NCBI GenBank assembly: GCA_016936355.1
Contig: JAFGYB010000074.1
Span: forward strand, 1 to 59,697
DNA length: 59,697 bases
Direction: 5' to 3'
Origin: Bacteroidales bacterium
GTDB lineage: Bacteria > Bacteroidota > Bacteroidia > Bacteroidales > F082
Below, piece after piece: positions 51,648 to 59,697 of this stretch. The position numbers and the translations under genes were made by a program. Under the pieces are notes generated by a model. It was not told the origin of the DNA. It saw only the letters and a program-made list of their open reading frames with translations, and ran no database searches. The first letter of the stretch is position 1. Every line of letters begins with the position of its first letter.

Positions 51648-54600
51648 ATGAAAAAGTTATCGTACTTATTTAGCTCAGCACTGTTAGGCCTCTTTTTTAC
51701 GCTGACCAGCTTCAGCGCACAGGCTCAAGCACCTTACATTACTGTAATACAGCCTAATGGTGGGGAACAATGGGTTGTGGGAACCACCCATTTGATTTCA
51801 TGGAATGATAATCTTACGAATCCCGTAATGATTCTTCTCAGTACCGACGGCATCAATTTCAGTGATACGTTGACTCACTCAACAGCGGGAACAACGTGGA
51901 CCTGGAATATTCCATCCAGTCAGGACACTTCGAGTACGTGCTTGATAAGGGTTGAAAGCACGGTCGATAACAGTCTGAGTGGGACCAGTAGTGCCTTCTT
52001 TGCTTTGAAAGGAGCACAACCTGTGGATTCAAACGCTTTTATCCAGCCCAACGGTGGAGAATCCTGGGCTACAGGAACAAGCCATTTGATTACCTGGGTC
52101 AATTACGTTTCCAATTCCAGACTTAAACTGAGTACGGACGGTGGTGTCACCTATACCACTATTGCAGGGGCTGATTCCATTTCAGGATCAACCTATACAT
52201 GGAATATCCCTACCTCTCAGACGTTGTCGGACAATTGCAGAATGAAACTGGAAAGCAGAAGCGACACCAATGTTTTCATTGTCAGTGATACAAACTTTTC
52301 AATTGTATCTACACCCAGCGACGGGGTGATCGATCTGTTCCAACCCAACGATGCAGGGATTCACTGGAAACAAGGAACCCAGCACCTGATTTCCTGGTCC
52401 AACAACTTCTCAGCGAAGGTTAAGGTAGAATTACTGCGGGGCGGTACACTTTACAGTGTGTTGTCAGACAGTACCGACGGGAGTGGTTATGCCTGGACTA
52501 TAGCAGACTCAGTGCGTGTAGACACCAACTACAAAATAGTTGTTTCCAATGTTTTGAATAGTGCCATTGCTGATACCAGCAACTATTCCTTTGCCGTTGA
52601 TTCTGTTTCCTCTTCCGGTGGATCAGGAGCGGCCGATACCATAGTCTTGGTTCAGCCTAACGGTGGTAATCAGTGGGCAGTAGGAACCGAGCATTTAATT
52701 TCATGGTATGACAATTTCACCAGCCCGGTTAAAATTGAGTTATTAAGTGCCGATACTGTTTACAGTGTGCTGGCTAACAGTGTAAGTGGTAATGGATTTG
52801 GCTGGGTAATTGGAGACACCGTTCCCGTTGGCTCCGATTTCAAAATCAAACTAACCAGTACGGCAGATACTACAGTACTCGACACCAGTGATTCGGCATT
52901 TTCCATCCTGGCCACACCTACCGGAGGCACCATCGATTTGGTTCAACCCGATGGCGGAGAAAGTTGGGTTTTGGGAACCGAACATCTGATTTCATGGTCT
53001 GATAACTTTACTAATCCGGTAACTGTTGAACTGTTTAAAGCAGATAGTTTATACAGTGTACTGGCAACAGGCATCACTAACAATCGATATGCCTGGACAA
53101 TTTCTGATACGATACCGGTAGGTTCTGACTTTATCGTGAAAGTATTCAATGAAGCAGATCCTTCCATCATCGATACCAGTGCCAATTACTTCAACATCAT
53201 CGCTATTCCACAGAATGGAGTGATTAAACTGGCACAACCGAATGGCGGTGAAACATGGGCTATGAACCACGATTATCTCATTTCATGGTCCGATAACTTC
53301 TCCTATCCGGTTAAAGTGGACCTTTACCATGAGGATACATTGTATACTGTATTGAATGCCAGCGCAACCGGCAATTCATTCACCTGGAATGTACCGGATA
53401 CCATACCGGCGGATTCCAATTACCGGGTCAGGATAACCAGTACAGCCGATACCAACGTGTGGGATCAAAGTGATACTACCTTTACCGTTGTAGCCCATTT
53501 GCCGGAATCCATCACTTTGGTACAGCCAAACGGTGGTGAAACATGGGCGGTAGGTACCTCACACCTGGTTTCATGGTATTCAAACATCACAGATCCGGTA
53601 AGAGTAGAGCTCTATCATAAGGATACTTTGTATGCTGTGCTGGATTCAAGTAATACCGATAATCGGTATGCATGGACCATTGCGAACAGCACCCTGGTTG
53701 ATACTACATACCGAATTAAAGTGTTCAGTACAGCTGACACTACCGTTGCCGACAGCAGCGATGCTAAATTCTCTGTTGTTCAGTTTGTACCGGGTGGAGG
53801 AATAACACTTGAACAACCCAATGTAGCAGGTATCCAGTGGGTACGAGGTAAGGAATATATAATCTCCTGGACTGATAACCTCACGGAACCCGTGAACATT
53901 GATCTGACGAACGGTACCTATACAACCCAGATTGCTGCCGATGTGGAAGGAAGCACCTATTCATGGACCATTCCTGACACCACTACGGTGGGATCCAACT
54001 ACAAGATTATTGTTACAAGCAGTCAGCAACCCATCAGCGATACCAGTGCCAATCCGTTCTCTATTGTCGCTTTTGAACCGGGTGGATTTATCAGTGTAAT
54101 ACAACCCAGTGTTACCGGTATTGAATGGACTCCGAATACAGAACACCTGATCTCATGGAAAGACAATCTGGCAGAACCTGTTGACATCGTCCTGCTCAGA
54201 GAATCGAATTCAACATTAGATACACTCGCAACAAATGTCGAAGGAAGTACTTATACCTGGGCCATACCCGATACCATTTCATTGGGTAGCTATAAAATGA
54301 TTGTTTCCAGTAGTTTGCAACCCATCAGTGACACCAGTAACAATTCCTTCACTATTGTGCCTTATGTACCGGGAGGAACTGTTCATGTAATCCAACCGAA
54401 TGTGGATGGTATTCAGTGGGCACTGAATACAACACACCTGATCTCCTGGACGGATAATCTATCCGAACCTGTTGATATCACATTACTCGATAGTACAGGT
54501 ACAGGTTATACAACTTCCTCAATTGCCACCAACGTGGAAGGAAGTACTTATTCATGGACTATACCAAATACAGTTACTGTTGGAAGTAAATACAAAATCA

Positions 54601-55796
54601 TTGTTTCCAGCAGTGCACAGCCGGTAAGTGATACCAGTGATGCTTATTTCTCAGTCGTACAATACGTACCCGGGGGAATGATCCATGTAATCCAGCCTGA
54701 CAGCGCTGAACAATGGGCTGTGGGTACGGCACATATCATTTCATGGACCGATAACTTAAGTGAACCGGTGAATATTGAGTTGTATAACGGAACGACAACA
54801 ACTACCATAGCATCTAATGTGGAAGGGAGTACCTATGGATGGCTAATTCCTGAAACAGCCGATACTGGATCAAATTATAAGATCATTGTTTCCAGCAGTT
54901 TACAAGCCATTAGTGACACAAGTAATTATACCTTCTCACTGACAGCTTTTGCTCCGGGTGGTGAAGTTACCGTTGAGTCGCCAAATGGTGGTGAACAATG
55001 GGCCTATAATACTGAACACCTGATTTCATGGTCACGCAACAATGCCTATCCACTGAAAGTAGAACTGTTGAAAGCCGATACGGTATATACTGTTTTGGCG
55101 GCCAGTGTGGATGGCAACAGCATTGCCTGGACCGTGCCCGACAGCTTGCCTGTTGACTCGGATTACAAGATCAAGGTAATCAATACGGTAGACACTACGG
55201 TATATGATGAAAGTGATAATTACTTTACTATCGCCACCTGGCCTTCCGGAGGATTTGTCACTGTAGAAGCACCAAATGGTGGTGAAAGCTGGTACAGAGG
55301 AACCGGTCATCTGATCTCCTGGCAAGGCAACCTGACCGAAAACTACAACATTTATCTGGTTCACTACGATGCCAGTGATGTGGTGGATAATACTTATTCG
55401 CTTGCCACGAACATACCTGGAACAACCTTTACCTGGGATATCAGTACAAGTGTACCCATAAGTGATCATTACAGAATCAAGATCTCCGGTACTTCTCAGT
55501 CAACGATTGCCGATTCAAGTGATGCTTACTTTACTGTTACCGATCCGCCGGTCATCAAAGCTTATCCTAACCCGACAACCAGTTACGTAACCGTTCAGTT
55601 GAATGAAAACAAGGTCAATAAATACAACGTAACTGTGTACAACCGGTTTGGATACAAAGTATGGACGGGATTGATGGACACTGAAAACACGAAGTCATTA
55701 AGGATTCCGACTTATAATCTGCCGGATGGAATTTACTTCGTAACATTAATTAGCAATTCAAACCGAATCACTAAATCAATTATTGTTCAGCACTAA
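51648..55796 (+). CDS. Giant surface protein with 13 Kre9/KNH-like repeats and T9SS sorting domain
   Basis: The 1382-residue protein has a signal peptide (ending AQAQ, about residue 28) and 13 tandem Ig-like units of about 95-100 residues. Each opens with a version of QPNGGExWxxGTxHLISWxDN. Each continues through VELL...YxVL and a Y(T/A)W(N/T)IPDT core and ends near DTSxxxFxI. This resembles the Ser-Thr-rich / Kre9-KNH domain. Units 3 and 8-10 carry a variant opening (QPNVxGIxW), suggesting internal duplication in two rounds. The C-terminal ~75 residues are a type A T9SS domain (YPNPTTSYVTVQL, YNRFGYKVW, LPDGIYFVTL). An adhesin or matrix role is likely but unproven. Confidence 0.85.
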   Translation: MKKLSYLFSSALLGLFFTLTSFSAQAQAPYITVIQPNGGEQWVVGTTHLISWNDNLTNPVMILLSTDGINFSDTLTHSTAGTTWTWNIPSSQDTSSTCLIRVESTVDNSLSGTSSAFFALKGAQPVDSNAFIQPNGGESWATGTSHLITWVNYVSNSRLKLSTDGGVTYTTIAGADSISGSTYTWNIPTSQTLSDNCRMKLESRSDTNVFIVSDTNFSIVSTPSDGVIDLFQPNDAGIHWKQGTQHLISWSNNFSAKVKVELLRGGTLYSVLSDSTDGSGYAWTIADSVRVDTNYKIVVSNVLNSAIADTSNYSFAVDSVSSSGGSGAADTIVLVQPNGGNQWAVGTEHLISWYDNFTSPVKIELLSADTVYSVLANSVSGNGFGWVIGDTVPVGSDFKIKLTSTADTTVLDTSDSAFSILATPTGGTIDLVQPDGGESWVLGTEHLISWSDNFTNPVTVELFKADSLYSVLATGITNNRYAWTISDTIPVGSDFIVKVFNEADPSIIDTSANYFNIIAIPQNGVIKLAQPNGGETWAMNHDYLISWSDNFSYPVKVDLYHEDTLYTVLNASATGNSFTWNVPDTIPADSNYRVRITSTADTNVWDQSDTTFTVVAHLPESITLVQPNGGETWAVGTSHLVSWYSNITDPVRVELYHKDTLYAVLDSSNTDNRYAWTIANSTLVDTTYRIKVFSTADTTVADSSDAKFSVVQFVPGGGITLEQPNVAGIQWVRGKEYIISWTDNLTEPVNIDLTNGTYTTQIAADVEGSTYSWTIPDTTTVGSNYKIIVTSSQQPISDTSANPFSIVAFEPGGFISVIQPSVTGIEWTPNTEHLISWKDNLAEPVDIVLLRESNSTLDTLATNVEGSTYTWAIPDTISLGSYKMIVSSSLQPISDTSNNSFTIVPYVPGGTVHVIQPNVDGIQWALNTTHLISWTDNLSEPVDITLLDSTGTGYTTSSIATNVEGSTYSWTIPNTVTVGSKYKIIVSSSAQPVSDTSDAYFSVVQYVPGGMIHVIQPDSAEQWAVGTAHIISWTDNLSEPVNIELYNGTTTTTIASNVEGSTYGWLIPETADTGSNYKIIVSSSLQAISDTSNYTFSLTAFAPGGEVTVESPNGGEQWAYNTEHLISWSRNNAYPLKVELLKADTVYTVLAASVDGNSIAWTVPDSLPVDSDYKIKVINTVDTTVYDESDNYFTIATWPSGGFVTVEAPNGGESWYRGTGHLISWQGNLTENYNIYLVHYDASDVVDNTYSLATNIPGTTFTWDISTSVPISDHYRIKISGTSQSTIADSSDAYFTVTDPPVIKAYPNPTTSYVTVQLNENKVNKYNVTVYNRFGYKVWTGLMDTENTKSLRIPTYNLPDGIYFVTLISNSNRITKSIIVQH

Positions 55797-55814
55797 ACCA
55801 TAAGGTTTAACAAT

Positions 55815-55846
55815 AAAAAAGCCCGGCAAATGCCGGGCTTTTTTAT
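55815..55846. terminator. Bidirectional terminator
   Basis: AAAAAAGCCCGGCA pairs with TGCCGGGCTTTTTT around a two- or three-base loop, placed between the surface-protein gene and the convergent kinase gene. Confidence 0.88.
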
Positions 55847-55862
55847 TGAATGATTATCGATC

Positions 55863-56828
55863 TTATTTCAGTGTTTCCCTAATGGTTTCCCACTTGTCTT
55901 CGCCGAACTTAGCACCCATGACCTCAATTACGGTTCCAGCCAGCAAAGATCCCAAAGCACCTGCCTTTTCAAATCCGAGGTTGTTCAACCAACCGTAAAG
56001 AAACCCTGATGCGTATAAATCACCGGCTCCGGTTGTATCCAGTGCTTTTGCCTGAATCGGAGTTACTTCGACAATGGTCTCACCTTGTTTGACTAAAGAC
56101 CCCTTACTGCCTACCTTCACTACAGCAACATCTGTTAATGTTGCAATGTAGTCCAGTGCCTTTCGGGGTTCTTTTCCAGAAAAAGCCTTCGCTTCTTCTT
56201 CGTTGGCAAATACAATATCCACGTATTTAGTAACCATCTCCCGCAGGAAATCCAGATTGTCTTCGACCACGTTATAGCTGGCCAGATCCAGAGAAACTTT
56301 TAAACCGGCTTCCTTAGCCAGTTTCAAGATGGTTTCCAGGAGTTCATGATTTTGAACCAGATATCCTTCCACATGCAACAGGTCATATCCTTTAAAATGC
56401 TGAACAGCCAGTTTATCGGATGACAGTTCCAGAGCAGCACCGAGAAAAGTCCCAAAAGTTCTTTCCCCGTCTTTGGAAATCATTCCGTTGGCAATACCCG
56501 AAGGAGAATTTGTATAAAACAGCACAGGCTGAATGTGGCTGTTTCTCAGATCTTCTTCAAAAAACTTTCCGGTTTCGTCTTTTCCTACCGAACCGATGAA
56601 GGCTGTTTCTATACCGAGTTTGGCCAAACCATGAATGGTGTTGGCAGCCGATCCGCCAGAAGCCATTTGTTTCGAGAGCGTTTTGCTCTTTTCCTGAATT
56701 TGAGCCGAACGTTCAGCATCCACCAGTTGCATACTACCCCGGGGCAGTTCGAGCGCCTCCAGTAATTGATCGTCCTCCAGTTGGGTCAACACATCTACGA
56801 GGGCATTTCCTATTCCAATAATTTTCAT
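55863..56828 (-). CDS. PfkB-family carbohydrate/nucleoside kinase
   Basis: The 321-residue ribokinase-fold protein has MKIIGIGNALVDVLTQL, an ASGGSAANTIHGLAKLG substrate loop, FANEEEAKAFSG and the PfkB signature 2 DTTGAGDLYASGFLYG with the catalytic Asp. The overall pattern is that of the adenosine kinase-like branch, but a sugar substrate cannot be excluded. ATG 56828 is chosen; the 12 residues from 56864 are outside the fold. Confidence 0.88.
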   Translation of the reverse strand: MKIIGIGNALVDVLTQLEDDQLLEALELPRGSMQLVDAERSAQIQEKSKTLSKQMASGGSAANTIHGLAKLGIETAFIGSVGKDETGKFFEEDLRNSHIQPVLFYTNSPSGIANGMISKDGERTFGTFLGAALELSSDKLAVQHFKGYDLLHVEGYLVQNHELLETILKLAKEAGLKVSLDLASYNVVEDNLDFLREMVTKYVDIVFANEEEAKAFSGKEPRKALDYIATLTDVAVVKVGSKGSLVKQGETIVEVTPIQAKALDTTGAGDLYASGFLYGWLNNLGFEKAGALGSLLAGTVIEVMGAKFGEDKWETIRETLK

Positions 56829-56958
56829 TCGTGCAAGTACTTTAAAAATTTGTGCAAAGGTCATAAAAATTATTGGATTAACTTATTATATATGAAGGTC
56901 CGAAATTACTTGTACTTATTTATTATTAATTTTGATTTTGTTCTTAATTCACTCTGTA

Positions 56959-59526
56959 ATGAAACACAATTACCTCTTATTATTCCTTATTATGTTCTCA
57001 TTTTCTTCCTGCCACGACACTTACAAAGGACTTGATTTTGAAAAAGGGGTCTCCTTTGAATTGAACAACCTTAGGAAAGAAATGATTTCCAATCCAAAAT
57101 ATGATCTTTCTTTTGCCATTCCGGAAAAGAAAACCGACCCCATTATTGGGAAATTAAATTTAAGCTTCGAACTGAAAAACACAAAACATCCGGTTATTCT
57201 GGATTTTCAGAATCCTGAGAATTACATTCAACAGGTACAGGTAAATCATAAAGCAGTGCAGTATGATTATAAAAATGAACACATCATCATTGCGCCTCAT
57301 GACCTGTCGAAAGGAATGAACATAGTCAGTATTGACTTCCATGCCGGAAATCTGTCCCTGAACAGAAACGACGATTTTTTGTACACTCTCTTCGTGCCTG
57401 ACAGGGCTTCTACAGCTTTTCCCTGTTTTGATCAGCCCGATTTGAAAGCGAAATTCAAACTCCAGTTGAGTATTCCGGATTCCTGGGTTGCCGTGGCCAA
57501 CGGGGCCCTAATTTCCAAGAAAAAAGAAGGGGATCATACACTCTATAATTTCAAAGAAACCCAACCACTGAGCACCTATCTGTTCGCTTTTGTAGCCGGT
57601 AAATTCCAACACACAACCCAAACCCGGGATGGCAAGCAACTGACCTTTTACTATCGGGAAACAAACAAAGACAAAATTCAGCGAAATCTGGACAAAATTT
57701 TTGAATTACAGGGCAAAGCACTGCAATGGATGGAACAATATACAGGAATTCCTTATCCTTTCGGAAAATTTGATTTCATCGCTATTCCCTCTTTCCAATA
57801 CAGCGGTATGGAGCATCCGGGGGCTGTTCTTTATCGGGCATCCAGATTGTTCCTGGACGCTTCAGCGACTCAGACCCAGGAACTATTTCGGGCTTCGTTG
57901 TTGTCTCACGAAACGGCCCATATGTGGTTCGGAGACCTGGTGACCATGAAATGGTTTAACGATGTGTGGCTGAAGGAAGTCTTTGCCAATTTTATGGCAG
58001 CCAAAATGGTGAATCCTGCATTCCCCAACATCAACCACCAACTGTTGTTTCTGGTAGATCACTACCCCAAAGCCTATTCCATCGATCTTACTGCCGGTGC
58101 CAATCCGGTTCAGCAAAAACTGGAGAATTTGAATATGGCCGGAACCTTATATGGAAACATTATTTACCACAAAGCACCCATCGTTATGCGTATGCTGGAA
58201 AACATTGTGGGGAAAGACAGTCTTCGTTCCGGTTTGCAGACCTATTTGCATCGGTATGCTTTCGGTAACGCCAATTGGGATGACCTGATCGGAATTCTTG
58301 ACAAACACACCAGCTTCCCATTACAACAATGGAGTCAATCCTGGGTAAAAGAAGCCGGTATGCCCCATTATCAAACCAAACAAATCGGCAATTCGATCAT
58401 TATTAACCAGTCGGATCCGCACAAAAAAAATCGATTATGGATGCAGAGATTCCATCTGCTTCAATCCACAAAGACAGGACACAAACAAACTGTTTTCTTT
58501 CAAATGAAAAAAAACGATACCGTTCGGCTCAAATCTGAAGCTCCTGTTAATCTGTTGAACGGTGCTGGAGAAGCCTACGGATATTTCGCAATAAGTGATG
58601 CACAGAAAAAGTTGTGGCTCAGCAACCGGATTTTTTCATTTTCACCCCTACAACGAGCCGCCATTTACATTGATCTGTGGGAAAACATGCAAGATCAAAC
58701 CATTAAACCTTCGGATTTATACCAACCGATGATGCACTTTATTCAGGAAGAAACGGTCGAACAAAATGTGAACCTGTTGCTTTCCTATTACACAGAACTA
58801 TTCTGGAGATTTTCCACAGCCAGCGATCGGGAAAAATTATCCGGTGAAATGGAAACACTCTTATGGAATAAGATCCATCAGGCATCAACAGTTTCCTTAA
58901 AAGCTTCTTATTACCACGCCTGGATCCGGACTGCGCTTGGTCAGCATTCGATTCAAAAAATGATTCAGTTGTGGGAAGGAAAGGAAAAAATCAAAGGCTT
59001 GCCCCTTTCGGAAGACGATCTGACCCGACTAAGCTACGAGCTTGCCGTTCGCATTGGAACGCCCTTCGGAAAAGGAATTCCAGGTGACATATTGCAACAG
59101 CAGTTGAAGCGGATTACCAATCCAGACAAGCAAAAGGAAATGCAATTCATCATGCCTGCATTAAATGAAAACATCGGGGTGCGCACTGAATTCTTTGAAA
59201 GTTTAAAAAAGGAGGAAAACAGGGAACATGAACCCTGGGTTATTACGGCTGTAAGTTATCTGAATCATCCGCTTCGGGCCCGAAGTGCTTTGCCTTTTAT
59301 GCTCCCTGCACTGGAAATGGTGCCCGAAATCCAGGCCAGCGGTGACATCTTTTTTCCTAAGTCGTGGCTGGATGCAACCTTTAGCGGCCACAACAGCCGG
59401 CAGGCAGCAGTGATCATTCATGAATTTTTGGAGAAAAATCATGATTTCAATCCCAAACTGATGCAAAAAATCTTGCAGTCGACTGACCCTGTACTCTGCG
59501 CTGAATCGATGTTGTACGGAAAATAA
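56959..59526 (+). CDS. M1-family zinc aminopeptidase lipoprotein
   Basis: The 855-residue protein has a lipobox (FSFSSC, Cys about 18), so it is a lipoprotein. The gluzincin motif is HETAH (317-321) with the third zinc ligand Glu340 (LKEVFANF), the exact HExxH-x18-E spacing. The substrate N-terminus motif is SGMEH (282-286) where GAMEN is normal. The N-terminal beta-domain ends in ASTAFPCFDQPDLKAKFKL, a signature of the family. It trims peptides in the periplasm or at the surface. ATG 56959 is used because the preceding residues extend the signal without reason. Confidence 0.9.
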   Translation: MKHNYLLLFLIMFSFSSCHDTYKGLDFEKGVSFELNNLRKEMISNPKYDLSFAIPEKKTDPIIGKLNLSFELKNTKHPVILDFQNPENYIQQVQVNHKAVQYDYKNEHIIIAPHDLSKGMNIVSIDFHAGNLSLNRNDDFLYTLFVPDRASTAFPCFDQPDLKAKFKLQLSIPDSWVAVANGALISKKKEGDHTLYNFKETQPLSTYLFAFVAGKFQHTTQTRDGKQLTFYYRETNKDKIQRNLDKIFELQGKALQWMEQYTGIPYPFGKFDFIAIPSFQYSGMEHPGAVLYRASRLFLDASATQTQELFRASLLSHETAHMWFGDLVTMKWFNDVWLKEVFANFMAAKMVNPAFPNINHQLLFLVDHYPKAYSIDLTAGANPVQQKLENLNMAGTLYGNIIYHKAPIVMRMLENIVGKDSLRSGLQTYLHRYAFGNANWDDLIGILDKHTSFPLQQWSQSWVKEAGMPHYQTKQIGNSIIINQSDPHKKNRLWMQRFHLLQSTKTGHKQTVFFQMKKNDTVRLKSEAPVNLLNGAGEAYGYFAISDAQKKLWLSNRIFSFSPLQRAAIYIDLWENMQDQTIKPSDLYQPMMHFIQEETVEQNVNLLLSYYTELFWRFSTASDREKLSGEMETLLWNKIHQASTVSLKASYYHAWIRTALGQHSIQKMIQLWEGKEKIKGLPLSEDDLTRLSYELAVRIGTPFGKGIPGDILQQQLKRITNPDKQKEMQFIMPALNENIGVRTEFFESLKKEENREHEPWVITAVSYLNHPLRARSALPFMLPALEMVPEIQASGDIFFPKSWLDATFSGHNSRQAAVIIHEFLEKNHDFNPKLMQKILQSTDPVLCAESMLYGK

Positions 59527-59565
59527 CGGAGTTCTTTTGAGACAGGAAAATTTTTTCAAAAAATA

Positions 59566-59595
59566 TTTGACAATAAAAATTATTCTCTATCTTTG
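59566..59595 (+). promoter_or_regulatory. tRNA-Asn promoter
   Basis: TTTG (59566-59569), 18 bases, TATCTTTG (59588-59595): a full consensus pair, 24 bases before the mature tRNA. Confidence 0.75.
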
Positions 59596-59619
59596 CACCC
59601 TCTTTGAAACAAGAGAAAC

Positions 59620-59693
59620 GCCTCCATAGCTCAGTTGGTTAGAGCATCTGACTGTTAATCAGAGGGTCATAGGTTCAAGTCCTGTTGGGGGCG
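59620..59693 (+). tRNA. tRNA-Asn (anticodon GTT)
   Basis: The 74-base cloverleaf has acceptor arm GCCTCCA with TGGGGGC and discriminator G. The anticodon loop is CTGTTAA (anticodon GTT) on a CTGA-type stem. The T arm is ATAGG-TTCAAGT-CCTGT. The 3-prime CCA is not encoded (CAAA follows). Confidence 0.95.
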
Positions 59694-59697
59694 CAAA

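Noticed and set aside
51648..55796. Non-coding tandem repeat or CRISPR-like array
   Set aside because: The repetition is about 300 bases long, keeps one reading frame throughout and encodes regular Ig-like units; it is protein repetition.
59526..59619. Terminator after the aminopeptidase gene
   Set aside because: No stable stem with a T run was found between the stop and the tRNA promoter.

Overview
The window is a stretch of a Bacteroidota (Bacteroidetes) chromosome. Four signs support this. Three secreted proteins end in type IX secretion (T9SS) sorting domains. Promoters follow the Bacteroidota form TTG-N17..19-TAnnTTTG. Shine-Dalgarno sequences are weak. An EF-G2 paralogue and typical Bacteroidota membrane families are present. 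Flavin and electron-transfer genes, an oxygen-independent HemN and rubrerythrin fit an anaerobic or facultative life, but genus cannot be judged from this sequence alone.

Layout. 1-3030: a visibly AT-rich accessory island of four single-gene units (RES-domain protein, lipoprotein, TlpA-like thioredoxin, small PLDc_N-like membrane protein). They are separated by hairpin elements built like integron attC junctions, although the canonical attC core is absent. 3.5-7 kb: small membrane proteins, a nitroreductase and a glutaminyl-peptide cyclotransferase. 7-12 kb (minus strand): EtfA/EtfB, an acyl-CoA dehydrogenase, a nitronate-monooxygenase-like flavoprotein and ElbB. 12-22 kb: a two-component pair, then a seven-gene heme operon hemA-C-D-B-L-E-N running from glutamyl-tRNA to protoporphyrinogen IX. 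22-26 kb: a DUF5362-like protein, a very basic secreted protein, an aldo/keto reductase and a NapH-like ferredoxin.

26-30 kb: an exported rubrerythrin and a DUF2231-RR-HK operon share the same direct-repeat operator at exactly the same distance from their promoters, so they look like one regulon. 30-36 kb: an NtrB/NtrC-like pair divergent from a MacB/FtsX-type ABC transporter. 36-38 kb: glnK-amtB preceded by what looks like a complete glutamine-sensing transcription attenuator (promoter, Gln/Asn-rich leader peptide, antiterminator, terminator). I regard this as the most interesting element of the window.

38-49 kb: housekeeping genes: prfB with the programmed +1 frameshift, recX, a polysaccharide deacetylase, gpmA, a PPP-type phosphatase, a MobB-like NTPase, malic enzyme-phosphotransacetylase, a secreted nuclease-fold protein and EF-G2. 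50-56 kb: two repeat-built cell-surface proteins carrying T9SS sorting domains. 56-59.7 kb: a PfkB-family sugar or nucleoside kinase, an M1 aminopeptidase lipoprotein and tRNA-Asn.

All calls come from reading the sequence and from remembered family features; no database search was run.
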